In this document: positions 21,292-33,038 of the stretch, piece after piece
How the letters are laid out: each line of letters begins with the position of its first letter
How positions within the stretch are numbered: the stretch's first letter is position 1
NCBI RefSeq assembly: GCF_010183535.1
Contig: NC_071331.1
Location: forward strand, 5,518,001 to 5,582,000
Origin: Caenorhabditis remanei
Taxonomy: Eukaryota; Nematoda; Chromadorea; Rhabditida; Rhabditidae
Direction of reading: 5' to 3'
Length of the DNA: 64,000 bases
Program-made: the position numbers and the translations under genes
The notes under the pieces: generated by a model
Told to the model about the DNA's origin: nothing
Seen by the model: only the letters and a program-made list of their open reading frames with translations
Databases searched by the model: none

Positions 21292-24200
21292 TTAGTCAGT
21301 CGTTTGAGGAATGGTAATGCCCAATGGAACAACTTCAAACTGTGCCATACACAACTCGTTGATAAGACTGTATTCACAACAGAAGGTGCAATATGGGTTC
21401 TCGTCAACATTGAAGATTCGGAAGCCATATCTGAAAATGCCATTCTGGTCATTTGATGGATCAAGGGAAACATTTTGCTGGCCCAGGTGGAAAATTTTTT
21501 GCAACTTAACACCCCAAAAATAACTTTTTTTGTATTTTTTATCACTAAATGCAAAGGTGCAGAACTACCTAGTTAATTTACTCGAATTACAGCTCAAAAT
21601 GCCTCAAAAACTTCAGTTTTTCAAAAATTACTGTTAAGAAACTTATTTTTTGGGAACAATCGAACCGACTGATGATTTAACTAAGAGGAATAGAACAAAA
21701 CAACATATAAAAGTTGTGAAACATACTTTGCCATGGTTTGCAACATTTTTAAATGTTCAGAAGGCGTTCCGTGGATTTCGATGAAAATCTGAAAGTCTTA
21801 TATATTTGAGAACATCAGAAAAACTAATATTTCCTCACCTGACACACAAAATAATCCCTAATCAAAGGCTCCAGAGCAGTAAACTCTCCTTTTTCTATAT
21901 CAATTTTCAGCAATTCCACTTCTTTTCTTCCAGATTTTTCGAGCATACGAGGGATTGGTAGGTCTGTTGGAATCTTTCCCGCAAACAGTTCTCCATTTAT
22001 TTTTGCGTAGGAGTCTTGTGTTTTTTGGTTTTGGGGGTCCTAGAAATTTTTTCTTTAAGTAATGTGGGACAGGGATAAACGGTTTTTGTAACTTACAACA
22101 TCTGCTCCAAGAATCCTGCATTGTCCCCCAGTGACTTCAAAGATATGCTTGTCGTAACCAATTTGATTATTGAGACCCAAAGACATCAATCTTAAATTTA
22201 GAACCGATGACTATTTAGAACCGATGACTAGCGGCAATATATTATTTTTAGCCAACAGATCTTACCTAAACTTTGAAACAGTCCAAACTTAGAAAAACTC
22301 ACGTGCAATCCTTCTTGACCTTCTTCGGATTACAAACATATTTCCCTCCGTCCCCCTTCTCTCCAATCCTTTCTTTCTGACCACAATATGCTTCCATTTT
22401 CACTTTTCTGTAGAAATCCTGACCATTGGTTTTCAGAGATGCATTGAATAGTACTCTTCTGTCATTTTCAGCCGATATGAGTGCCTTCTTCCGTAGTTCT
22501 TTGACGGTTCCCGATTGATAGAGGTCGACGACATTGGAGGTGTCGGTAGCAGTAGGAGTAGTCAGGTAGTTTTCTGGAAAATTGGGTAAATAAAGAAGCA
22601 ACTTAGAGAACTCCAGCATCAGCTTAAGAGGCACTATCTGTAAGAGTGAGAATGTTTGTGTTGGGCCTTGGCACAGTTGCAAAAAGTTGTTTCAATCCGA
22701 ACTCTTTTCACAGCATATGTACCCCTATGGTAGTGATTTACAAAAAATATGTCATCAGTCCCCTATGACGTCATCATTGGAAAATATGCCCGATAATCGA
22801 CTTTTCACCCAAAAATTCATAAAAATTTCAATTTTTGAGATAACTTTGTAAAACTTTTAGTACATGTTAGGAGTGTTTTTGACTACCTCTACACAAATTT
22901 TCAGCCCTCCAGACACCCCAGAAACCGCTCAAGTGAATTTCACTTTCATGTTTTTCCAACTTTTCTCAAAAAATCCCTCTAGAAGTACTCAAATTTCAAA
23001 TCGTATTCGTATTCTCCGCAAAAAGTTCTATTAGGTCCAATTAGAATCATCAAAAAACCATTGCACCATTTTGAAATATTTTGATTTTTTCAAAAATCAC
23101 ATAAGGGTCCCCCCTTATGAAAAAAACATTTTCACGAAAAATTCCAAGAAAAAATTTGTTCCGAAAATAATCAGAATATTGATGAAAGACTTAGAATAAA
23201 CCAATTTCGAGATTATACCCCTCAGAAATTGGTTTGAACCGATTTCGTTTTTTTCGTCATCGAAATTTTTTCCCTATTTTTGACGTTTTCATCAATATTT
23301 TGTACTGAAGTACACAAATTTCAAGCAATGTACTTATTGCTCGCTAAATTCGACATATAGTCAAAATAAGACGAATAATAAACCATTGGACCATTTTGAG
23401 ATTTTTTCATTTATTTCGAAAATCACATAAGGGTCCCCCCCATGGAACAAAATTTTTATCGAAAAAATAATTCAATATTATTTTGGAGCAAAAACGTTTA
23501 GAACATTGATGCAATATTTTAAAATGTTTTGTAAAAGAGTACTGAACGTTTTTGCTTCAAAATAATGTTGAATTATTTTTTCGATAAAAATTTTGTTCCA
23601 TGGGGGGGACCCTTATGTGATTTTCGAAATAAATGGAAAAATCTCAAAATGGTCCAATGGTTTATTACTGGTCTTTTTTTGATTAATTGTTAAATTTAGC
23701 GAGAAATAAGTACATTACTTGAAATTTGTGTACTTCAGTACAAAATATTGATTAAAACGTTAAAAAATGGGAAAAAATTTCGATGAAGAAAAAACGAAAT
23801 CGGTCCCATCCAATTTCTGAGGTGTATAATCTTGGAATTGGTTTATTTTATGTCTTTTATCAATATTCTAATTATTTTCAAAACAAATTTTTTCTTTGAA
23901 TTTTTCGTGGAAAATTTTTTTCATAAGGGGGGACCCTTATGTGATTTTTGGAAAAATCGAAATATCTCAAAATGGTGCAATGGTTTTTTGATGATTTTAA
24001 TTGGACCTAATAGAACTTTTTGCGGAGAATACGAATACAATTTGAAATTTGAGTACTTCTAGAGGGATTTTTCGAGAAAAGTTGGAAAAACATGAAAGTG
24101 AAATTCACTTGAGCGGTTTCTGGGGTGTCTGGAGGGCTGAAAATTTGTGTAGAGGTAGTCAAAAACATTCCTAACATGTACTAAAAGTTTTACAAAGTTA

Positions 24201-24537
24201 TCTCAAAAATTGAAATTTTTATGAATTTTTGGGTGAAAAGTCGATTATCGGGCATATTTTCCAATGATGACGTCATAGGGGACTGATGACATATTTTTTG
24301 TAAATCACTACCATAGGGGTACATATGCTGTGAAAAGAGTTCGGATTGAAACAACTTTTTGCAACTGTGCCAAGAGGAATCCTCATCTTACAGACAACGC
24401 CTCTTAAGTAAACTAGTTGAAACCGAAAAAATAAACTCACCAATATTACTAATCTTGAAATAACTCGTAATTGTTGTAACTAGAATTGTAACCAGCAGTA
24501 GAATAGTCAATGAGCACACATTCCATTCTTTGGGCAT
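21292..24537 (-). CDS. FkbM/METTL24-like methyltransferase, complete, 287 aa
   Basis: Six exons: 24537-24441, 22573-22303, 22190-22097, 22039-21839, 21788-21727, 21430-21292 (TAA). They sum to 864 nt in one phase, with GTGAG/GTAAGT/GTATGT donors and TTTCAG-like acceptors. The N-terminus (MPKEWNVC then about 20 hydrophobic residues) predicts a type II anchor. The middle holds the Rossmann part: LMSLGLNNQIGYDKHIFEV, CRILGAD, EVELLKIDIEKGEFTALEPL and DYFVCQIFIEIHGTPSEH. The C-terminus NPYCTFCCEYSLINELCMAQ is cysteine-rich. METTL24/FkbM proteins are presumed SAM-dependent methyltransferases; the substrate is unknown. The conserved DIEGGE reads DIEKGE. Intron 1 carries a 1,776-bp palindromic transposon. 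The best preserved member of the local cluster. Confidence 0.85.
22628..24403. mobile_element. 1,776-bp near-perfect palindrome with TTAA target (PALTTAA/piggyBac-like)
   Basis: Ends GAGGC and GCCTC with TTAA duplicated outside (22,624-22,627 and 24,404-24,407). The arms are inverted copies of about 850 bp each, meeting near 23,515-23,540; GACGTCATCATTGGAAAATA on the left is matched by its complement on the right. The TTAA duplication fits piggyBac-related MITEs such as the PALTTAA families described from C. elegans. No transposase frame; the open stretches are arms of the palindrome. Sits in intron 1 of the intact methyltransferase. Confidence 0.92.
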
Positions 24538-25264
24538 TTTGGATGGAGGTTCTGAAAAGAGATGCAATTTGAAACTGGATGGAATCTATAAGACAGGTAT
24601 AATTGAAATCAGTGAAACAACTATAGTAGTGCTTCAAGCACAAGATACTCGAAATCAGATTTATGTGAAGCAGAAATAATATCCGAAAAGCGTAATGGCC
24701 AAGTTCGACAAGTTTGAAAATGTCTTTTTTGAAAATTTGTTTAAATTCTGTAAAGTTACATGGCAAATGTGCCGACACGGGCCGGTGCGTATCTCCCTTC
24801 AAATTGAGTTTCATAAACTGAAAAATATGCCAAAATGTAGATCTCGATGAGCTCTTTGTCTTTGACCTAATACAGGCCGGATATCGATGTGCTCATGTAC
24901 AGTAAGATGGGGTAGAATGTCATTTTTCTACTAAATATCTTTGCTATTTTCAACACTTTATTGTGTCATGAAGTCTACATGCTCGCCTTCTTTTTTCACG
25001 TGGATTTCATGGTCTGCTAATGTTGAAATCACAAAAACACCAAAAAAACCACTGATCGTGAGGAATATTAAAAATCGGACTTGTAGGAGGTCATATACAG
25101 TACCATGCAGTAAGATATACAATTTGGCCTTTTTCAGTTGAAAATGACCAACTTTGAGAAGGTGTTAAGGTATTCCCGATAGTCCCACAGAGTAAGTTAC
25201 GTATAAACTATACAGAACAAAGGGAGAGCTTTATTTTTGTAGTTGGAAACTTTTTGCACGGACA
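24538..25264. other. Intergenic 5' flank of the methyltransferase gene
   Basis: No gene recognised on either strand; presumably contains the promoter of the minus-strand gene starting at 24,537. Confidence 0.4.
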
Positions 25265-25272
25265 CTCTCTAG

Positions 25273-26447
25273 CAGTGTGCTCCACCGGGATTTTAAAACT
25301 AGTGAAAACCGGTTTTTCATGAAAAAACCGGTGAAAATATTCACCGGTTTTCACCGAAATTCACCGGTGTTTCACCGGGGAAAACCCGGAGAAAACCGGT
25401 GATCACCGGGTTTTCCCCGGGGAAACACCGGTGAAAAAACCGGTGTTTCCCCGGTTTTCACCGGTTTTCGCCGGAGTTTTTTTTTGAAATTAGTAACACA
25501 TAACCGGACATTTCGAAACCGAACATTTCGAAACCGGACATTTCGCAACTGGACATTTCGCAACTGGACGTTTCGCAACCAAATGACACTTCGAAACAAA
25601 AAAATGCCGGTTACGAAACGTCCGGTTTCGAAATGTGCGGTTGCAAAACGTCCGGTTTCGAAATGTCCGGTTTCGAAATGTCCGGTTTCGAAATGTCCGG
25701 TTTCGAAACGTCCGGTTTCGAAATGTGCGGTTGCGAAACGTCCGGTTTCGAAATGTCCGGTTGCGAAACGTCCGGTTTTTTAGTGTCCGGTTGCAAAACG
25801 TCCGGTTTCGAAATGTCCGGTTTCAAAATGTCCGGTTTCGAAATGTGCGGTTGCGAAACGTCCGGTTTCGAAATGTCCGGTTGCAAAACGTCCGGTTTCG
25901 AAATGTCCGGTTTCGAAATGTCCGGTTTCGAAACGTCCGGTTTCGAAATGTCCGGTTTCGAAATGTCCGGTTTCGAAATGTCCGGTTTCGAAATGTCCGG
26001 TTACGAAACGTCCGGTTTCGAAATGTCCGGTTTCGAAATGTCCGGTTTCGAAATGTCCGGTTTCGAAATGTGCGGTTGCGAAACGTCCGGTTTCGAAATG
26101 TCCGGTTGCGAAACGTCCGGTTTTTGAGTGTCCGGTTGCAAAACGTCCGGTTTCGAAATGTCCGGTTTCAAAATGTCCGATTGCAAAATGGCCGGTTGCT
26201 GTCATGTTCGTTCACGTTGAAGTGTTTGCATCATCAAAAAAAACCGGTGAAAACCGGTGAACACCGGGGAAAACCGGTTTTTCAATATTGAACACCGGGG
26301 AATTTCGGTGAACACCGGTTTTCGCCAAACTTAACTCCGGTTTTTATTTTTATAAAACGGAGAAAAACTTCACCGGTGATTATAACGGTTTTCACCGGTG
26401 AAAAAAAACCGGGTTTTCGCCGGTTTCTTCACCGGTGGAGCACACTG
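25273..26447. mobile_element. 1,175-bp hAT-like element with ACCGGT-rich ends
   Basis: Termini CAGTGTGCTCCACCGG match in inverted orientation; exact 8-bp target duplication CTCTCTAG (25,265-25,272 and 26,448-26,455). Both subterminal regions (25,290-25,475 and 26,240-26,440) consist of ACCGGTTTT/CACCGG words. The centre is a 15-bp minisatellite. The CAGTG start and 8-bp duplication are classic hAT features. No transposase. Confidence 0.92.
25500..26195. repeat. 15-bp minisatellite TCCGGTTTCGAAATG
   Basis: About 45 units of TCCGGTTTCGAAATG with variants TTGCGAAACG and TTTTTTAGTG. Each unit has the palindrome TTTCGAAA in its middle. Because 15 is a multiple of three, several frames stay open on both strands (for example SGFEM repeated), which I take as a by-product and not a protein gene. 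Confidence 0.9.
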
Positions 26448-26455
26448 CTCTCTAG

Positions 26456-27357
26456 CAAGTTTTTTAAAGTACGGTGTAAACATTGCTATGCAGATACAAA
26501 ACGATTTCCAGCACAAAATACTTTTAAAAATATCTAAGCGTAACAGAAAAAAAAACAAAAAAGAACTCTCAGAAATTCCTAAAAGAACAACTACACGCTT
26601 CAAAAATAGGCTTCTACATGTTTCCATAGAGATCACATTTTGCAGAATGAAAAACTGGGAAGAGAGTGACACGTCAGAAATGTTTTTTTTGTTATGTGAA
26701 CTTTCGGTTTCTCTAAATAAACATTTTCTATGAAGACGGTTTGTTTCAATGATATGATAAATTACAAAATATTCAAAATGTACTATCAAAAGTTTTCGTA
26801 AAAACAGTCAAGATCAAAACCTCAAAATAGTGAGATATGAAAAAATCTTCAAAGACCAAATCTCTCTTCTCTCCCACGAAAGAAACCCAGCAGCCTACTT
26901 ATCATAACAATACTGAACTTTTCCTATTCCCCATTGTCAATATTCTATTGTACTTTTTATCAAGACGTTCTATTATACATGGTTGTTTGCTCTCTCCCGG
27001 TTCTCTCCCGGGAGAAAGTAGGTTTTATGAAATGGTGCAGTATTCAGAAAATTTATTAAAAGTTAGAAAAATGATGGGGTGAAAAGGGAGGAAGGACATT
27101 CAGAATAATTGAGAAGGCGTCGTGGAGGCTGGGGGTGCTTGAGACGCGTAGTTTCTGAGAATTTGTTGATTTGATTCTGTTGCTGACAAGTGATAAGAAT
27201 ATTGTGGGAGAAGGATGGGAAAATATAAACTAGACGGTTTCGCTTTAAAGATGAATTAAGAAAATGTTCAATGAAGTAATATGAGGACTTCATGTTCCAA
27301 AAAATTTTTTTTCAAAAGGTGAAAGATCACTAATTATTACTGAAAAAAAGATCGTTC
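26456..27357. other. Intergenic
   Basis: No gene recognised. A small GGTTCTCTCCCGGGAGAAA foldback lies at about 26,999. Frames of up to about 140 codons occur on both strands but show no family motif or splice context. Confidence 0.35.
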
Positions 27358-27473
27358 TATTATCGGAGTGAAACAGTTCCGACATTTTTTACCGACGCGG
27401 AAAGGTCGCGCCACTGATCTCCGGGAACGCCCACTTATCATCTTGCAATTTCAGGGCACGGTTTCATTTCTAT

Positions 27474-27619
27474 TGTTGCGTTTGTGCGATCGAGCCGTAA
27501 GCGAGTTATTTAGAACAGGTTTATTTACAAACTGATTTCCATAGGAAATAACAAGTTCAATAAGTAGAGCACGTGAACTAGGGTGCTAGGCCAGGTTTCT
27601 ATATCTCACGGATATAACA
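27474..27619 (-). repeat. LTR (3' LTR in element sense)
   Basis: 146 bp, TG...CA ends, same sequence as 29,664-29,809. Confidence 0.93.
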
Positions 27620-27628
27620 TCTCTCCTT

Positions 27629-29578
27629 CTAACATCGAAAGTCCACGGGTGCCACGTCATTCTGATTGAATTCTCTCCAATTGGCATCTCGTCCACTCAT
27701 CATTCTCAACTCGTAACAATTCGGAATCCACACATAACGTCCGGTCATCTCCGAGCATCCAAAATTGTTTCTCCATGGGTACATTGCAAAGCTGGGTTGT
27801 GGTGGGATTGGCAATGTTGGTGTGCTACTTCCTTGTTGCTTCCAGCCACGGTTCCACGCTGAATGTTGCCTCATCGTCTCTGGAAAACTAACTTTTAGTT
27901 CAGGTTGCAATCTGGAGTTCTCTTTAGGATTCTTCTTTTCCCAACGATCGTGTCTCTCAAAGGCTCCAACTTTCTCCTTCCGACCAGGATTAGGACTTCT
28001 TTTCACGAAACTCTTGCATCTCTCCTTTCCAGTCTCTTCACGATTCCTCTGAATCTTCACAAACTTCTCATCTGGCCAACGTCTCACATGTCTCTTCACC
28101 GATCCGTTCTTCACGACCTCTGTCGATCCCTTTCTCGGCTTCGATTCCTTCACGTATATACCATTGACTTTGTGGATGTCTCTTCTTCTGTTCGGTGTCT
28201 TCGCAACTATATGATTCATCCATATCTTCTCGAGATTCAGCACTTCCGGAAGTTTCTTCAACCAATCCAAACCGAACAAACTCTTCGCGTCTCCGACGTA
28301 AGCTTCAACTGTTTTCTCAATTCCCTGGTATTTGATCTTGCACTTGAATGTTCCATCCAGTTGCATCTTCAATCCGCCAGCATCAAAAATTTCAGCCTTT
28401 GTTCTCTTCAACTTTGGTCTTCTCAATCTTTTCCAGTCCTCCCTGCTGATAAAACTGATGTCTGCCCCGGTATCCACCTGCATCTGCACATCAAGTCCAT
28501 TCACCTCAATAGTTCGATAGATCCGAGTCTTCTCATAACAGTCATCTTCTGCATAAATAGCTCTGTGACACAAACGGTCTGACTTCTCATCATCATCTTG
28601 TTGTTCTCGGCACATTTTGGATATGTGTCCTCTGCGTCCGCAGTCAAAACATTCCTTATTCTTGGCCCAACAATTCATAGCGTTATGCTCACCTCCACAT
28701 CGATGGCATTTCTTACTTCTCTGATTATGATTTCTCGTCGGCTTCTCTTCGTCCGAATCATTTTCATCTACAGAACTTCCTTCGTTCTCACGTTGCTTCT
28801 TTCTTCTTTGCAAGTGTCTCTGGCTCGATCTTTTCTGTTCCTTCGCTTTCTCAGTTCTCATTTTTCTCACGGCAAATACCTCTTCACTTGTTCTACATCC
28901 CCCAATGTTTTTGGCGTCTTCTCTGAACTCTAGCAACTTCATGATCTCATGCTCCAATTGAATAAGTGTCGTCGTCGGTCTTGTCTCCATGATCTGCATA
29001 GCCCGAGCTCTTATATCAACTGTTCCGTTAGTTCTTAGACCCTTTATCCACATCAAACACTGCACTTGTTCTGAACTCATCTCATTGAATTTGGCATCTG
29101 CATAGGATTTCTTCACTCTTCCGGTGTACTCTCCTAAATCGCCGCCTTCGTCTATGATTTTCAAAAATTCCATTCTTCTTGCAAATGTTGATCTTGTCGA
29201 TGGAAAACATTCTTTTAGTTTGTTCACAATTTCCTCAAATTTGAACTCACTCGTCTTATCTGGTAGGATTCTATTTGTAAAATAGTTGTAGTCTCTTTGG
29301 TTCAATTTGCTCACTATTAGTCTTCTTTTGGCTTCATCTGATAAATCAGCGCCTTCACCCGTAATGGTGTCTCCAAATCTCAATTACCAATCTTCAAATG
29401 CCTGACCTTCTTCTGGTTCATACTCGAAATTTGCGATTCTTCTCGAAATCGAATCCACGAGTCCAGTTCCTGCTCCTTCGGTTGTTGTTGCCGTCAATTT
29501 CAAACGTCCGTCGGCCAATGCCTTCAGCACCTCATCCATCGAAATTTGAACATTCATACCTTGAGCTTCTTCTACCAT
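27629..29578 (-). CDS. Retrotransposon Gag-protease with one internal stop
   Basis: Reads from the ATG at 29,578 for 64 codons to a TAA at 29,384-29,386 (just after EDW), then continues in the same frame for 584 codons to 27,629. The stop lies in the capsid-like region, which continues RFGDTITGEGADLSDEAKRR. Two CCHC zinc knuckles follow (CHRCGGEHNAMNC, CFDCGRRGHISKMC), then a retropepsin core (QVDTGADISFIS) and LFGLDWL. The last 170 or so residues are basic, with no pol domain, and end next to the LTR. The Gypsy type is inferred from the protease spacing and 5-bp target. As it stands, translation would give only a 64-aa peptide unless the stop is read through. Confidence 0.85.
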
Positions 29579-29663
29579 TGTCTTATCCTTTGGTGTCTTT
29601 AGTGGTCGTTTGGTGGTTCTCTTCTTGAGTCTCTCGTCGTTCTTTAGTGATCCTGATCGCCAC

Positions 29664-29809
29664 TGTTGCGTTTGTGCGATCGAGCCGTAAGCGAGTTATT
29701 TAGAACAGGTTTATTTACAAACTGATTTCCATAGGAAATAACAAGTTCAATAAGTAGAGCACGTGAACTAGGGTGCTAGGCCAGGTTTCTATATCTCACG
29801 GATATAACA
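29664..29809 (-). repeat. LTR (5' LTR in element sense)
   Basis: 146 bp, TG...CA ends, same sequence as 27,474-27,619. Confidence 0.93.
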
Positions 29810-30153
29810 TCTATTTCCATTGATTTCGCGGGCAAAATTTTAAAAAATACAACTTTTTAAATTAAATTTGATCTATTTTCCTTGAAATTTGTTTTTTTCT
29901 GTCAAATTTTATTGAACAAGTAGAATTTTTGAAAATTTTACCCGCGAAATTAATGTAAATAGAACTGAAACCGTGCACTGGTCTTGCAGGATGATTAGTG
30001 GGCGTTCCCGGAGTTTTTGCGTCGGTAAAAAATGTCGGAACTTTTTTATTCCGATAATAATATGTAGAAAGAAAAATCTGTATAGAATTAACTATAATAC
30101 AGTACAGTACTTCAAGTAAGTCAGGTATACGAAAACGAAAAAAAAACAAAAAA

Positions 30154-30413
30154 ATGTTTCAGAGATTCTACATACTAAATGATCGCTTGATGAATAGTTC
30201 TTCTTCGATGACAGGATATGTAAAAGTGTATTTCAATATTCATATTCGAGAAGTGAATAATTCCAATAAAAACAGTTTAGACATTGAGCAAAAACATTTG
30301 AAGTTGGAAACATTGAAAATTTTGAAGCCTTCTGAATTAAACTATTATTTATATAGTGTTGTTCCAAAAAGAATTAAATTACCCTTTATTGCAATCTGTC
30401 AGATTAATAGTAA
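30154..30413 (+). CDS. Possible first exon of an unrecognised gene
   Basis: An 86-codon frame from ATG 30,154 ends exactly at a consensus donor (AATA-GTAAGT at 30,414), which is the only reason to list it. Its translation begins MFQRFYILNDRLMNSSSSMT and has no recognisable motif. No matching downstream exon could be assigned before the LTR element at 31,276; a short frame from about 30,770 (MNSTQNDYNYDMFWNGILSV) ends after 34 codons. Could be chance. Confidence 0.2.
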
Positions 30414-31275
30414 GTGAAACTGAAATACATAAGAGTTATCTCTCTAAATTACTCAAATATCAAAAAATTATTATGTGGAATCAAAACGAAACTGAATAAT
30501 TTCACCGATTCTTCAAATCTACATGAAACAGGTTTTGAGACTGCGAACTGATAACTTTTGCCGGATTTTGACTTACCATTAATTTCCAGTTAAACTGTTT
30601 TATTAATTAATTAAAAACATTAATAGCTTATTGAACTCATGGTAATGATTCAGGTCGCATAGTACAGTGTTCAGCAAGAAAATAATTTTAAAAGTCAGTA
30701 AAACAGCAGAAGAATTGGTTCTTTTTGATTCAAACGGCGCAATCCAGATGAATTGAAAAAGGAGAAGCAATGAACTCTACCCAAAATGACTATAACTATG
30801 ATATGTTTTGGAACGGAATTCTCTCGGTGAACGACGGTGTCCCACCAGCGGACCTGTCAAAAAGAAGATAGTGTCGTTGAAAATCAAAGAATGGAGAAAC
30901 GATCTGATTTTTGTAAAACAATTTCTTAGCAACTGCTATTGACAATTGCTATTCCTAGAATAAAACTGTATAACTTCACATTATATTACTGTACATTATG
31001 TCCGACACGTGTAAAACATTATCGTGGAAACTGTTTAGTTTTATTAGAATTTATTATCAGCTTTAAGCAAAACAATGATGTTTATTAGTTGATAAGTATG
31101 CTTGACAGAGGAAATAACGAAACAAGCGGAAGAATATGAATTTTAAAAAATCATTGTTTTTGCAATAAAACCCATCAGTAATTGTATACTGAAAACGCCG
31201 AACGTTTTCAATTACATACATATTCATTTTTACCTTGAATTTGAATATGAAATTTTATAGTTGGATACTTGGTAC

Positions 31276-31994
31276 TGTTGTCAACTATTTCCCCAAAGAC
31301 AAAATTGTCGACAACTGAAAGGCTGAATGATGAGCCCCACATGGTTTTCCCCGCAAAACTAGGCTCATCATCGCCTTACTAATCTCTTATTTCAATATTG
31401 TTCAAATCTGTTCACTAATTCACTTTATTTATCTCTTTCCAATCACCTGTTATCAGGAATATTCAATTAATTATAATTTGAATTACCGCTCTAAACCCGT
31501 TGTGTCAGTAAACGCGCTCCACTCAGCCGCGAGCGGTCGCGTAGCGGCCGCCGCGCCTCCTCATTGCTCAGTCTAATTTGAGAGTGGTTGCCTCTTCCGG
31601 TCGTCCGGTAACGGGACGAGTGTGAAAGTGTCGGCTAAATAGATCCTATCATTTTCCGGACTATTTTAGCCCATTTTATGCGCTACTGACGCTTGGGAGA
31701 GTGAATAATCGCCCTTTTTAGGCCCTTTCGGCCATTTGCAAGCGATCCGCGGTTGTGACCGCTCTTTCGTCTACTTTTCGACCCGCGGCACACCCAGCAG
31801 GACGCTTAACTAAATATTGAATTATACTAACTAAATCTATCGTAATAAATGGGTCAATGTCTTAAAACTGTGTTCTGTTGTCGCACCGCTCATCCTCACA
31901 TTATTAGCCGTTATTTCTGACACGTTTAACCAGTTAGGGAAGATTTTCTCAGGAGCGGGTCTGTCTCCGACCGCATTTAAGGCCCGCCTCCACA
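31276..31994 (+). repeat. 5' LTR of the BEL/Pao-like element
   Basis: 719 bp with TG...CA ends, equal to 40,688-41,406. Contains a GC-rich stretch (31,500-31,560), two CCGCGG sites and AATAAA at about 31,845, a candidate polyadenylation signal. Confidence 0.93.
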
Positions 31995-32012
31995 TGGTGC
32001 ATAACGACCGTT
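31995..32012 (+). promoter_or_regulatory. Putative tRNA primer-binding site
   Basis: TGGTGCATAACGACCG directly follows the left LTR. The TGG start is what complementarity to a tRNA CCA end requires and sets the element orientation as plus. The tRNA was not identified. Confidence 0.5.
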
Positions 32013-32368
32013 CATTCTTGTAATGATTGGCCAGTGACCCGCCGCTCTCTTTAATTTATCGATTTTCTTATATTTTCTCAGAGCTGTTTCGGAGTAGTCG
32101 TTTTTTGTGTCCATTGTGACGCAAAACTCCAAGAAACATGCCGGGAATGTCTCAAATTGGACTATTTCACGTCTATGAGCAATAATCGATATGAGAGCAG
32201 CGCTAACTGTTAAAGAACCGAGTCGGCTTCCCTTTCGGTACATGTCAGGCTAGTGAGTAGCGATAGTGGCTTCAGAATACTCTGATCCATCAAAAACGAA
32301 AAAAAAAATTTAGTAAAATTGCGAAAATTTCTCGTCATTCTCTCTTTTATTCGTTATTATCCGTTTAT

Positions 32369-32521
32369 ATGCTGTCTAGTTTTTCATCCGCGGCTGAATT
32401 TTCTTCAAATCTCGAGGACACTATTGTCACAGAGGAAGAATCCGTAGTCGAAGAGCTGAAAAATGAGCTAACAGCAGTGACGCAGGCAATATGCAATTTC
32501 CAGAAGCCGTCGCAAGCTTAA
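32369..32521 (+). CDS. Short acidic frame at the gag position of the LTR element
   Basis: A 50-codon frame starting MLSSFSSAAEFSSN with an acidic heptad-like stretch (TEEESVVEELKNELTAV) ends at a TAA. Its place just after the leader suits the start of gag, but no capsid or zinc knuckle follows. The CCGCGG motif lies within it. Confidence 0.3.
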   Translation: MLSSFSSAAEFSSNLEDTIVTEEESVVEELKNELTAVTQAICNFQKPSQA

Positions 32522-33038
32522 TTTCGTAAATAATTCCATTCGACTCGTGTTTTCCCCGTGGAATTCTGCGAAAAATGGTTGAAATTGAGCTGAGAGCACG
32601 ATAAATCGATCAGGTGGCGCCTGTGATAGTGTCCGATATGGAAAATTCGCTGAAAAATACGTATTCCCCCCGGGAATACTAAGAATTTCCATTTCAGAGA
32701 TCAGAATATTAGTCCCCGTCTGGAATAATTCAAGTTCCCTTCCGCGGACGAGCAATTTCCCCTCGGGAATGCTCAAAATCACTCATTCTTGAGTCCCCGT
32801 AAATCGACAACGAATTAATTTTTCGTTCGGACTACGGTACGCAGTGCGCGCGTCATTGTACGCAAAGCGCGTGTCATTGCGGACCATGATACACACGAGC
32901 CTACGCGCATGCAAATTTGCATCATTTCAGCGCTCGGCCGAAACGTTTTTTTGTGTATTTCCGTACTGTCGTAACCTTTTCGTGATATTTTCTTGAAAAA
33001 TATCAAAACAAAATAATTCTGAATTAATTTCAGCAATA

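Larger units (their letters stand above)
27474..29809 (-). mobile_element. 2,336-bp non-autonomous Gypsy-like LTR element (gag-protease only)
   Basis: Two 146-bp LTRs (27,474-27,619 and 29,664-29,809) start TGTTGCG and end ATATAACA, and look identical by eye. The 5-bp target TCTAT is duplicated (27,469-27,473 and 29,810-29,814). Internal DNA holds one minus-strand gag-protease frame and no reverse transcriptase, RNase H or integrase. It must have been mobilised in trans, recently given the LTR identity. Inserted in the MITE described separately. Confidence 0.92.
27360..30057. mobile_element. 357-bp TA-flanked MITE split by a nested LTR element
   Basis: Inverted ends TTATCGGA with TA outside (27,358-27,359 and 30,058-30,059). 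The arms share AGTTCCGACATTTTTTACCG, CTCCGGGAACGCCCAC and GCACGGTTTCA. Without the LTR element and one copy of its 5-bp target the MITE is about 357 bp. Tc1/mariner-type by its TA target. Confidence 0.82.

Noticed and set aside
25500..26290. Frames of 141-218 codons over the 15-bp minisatellite, and the possibility of a CRISPR array
   Set aside because: Repeats are contiguous without unique spacers, and the frames only reflect the unit length.
27765..29628. Several plus-strand frames, one of 225 codons
   Set aside because: Shadows of the minus-strand Gag-protease frame, which has zinc knuckles and a protease motif.
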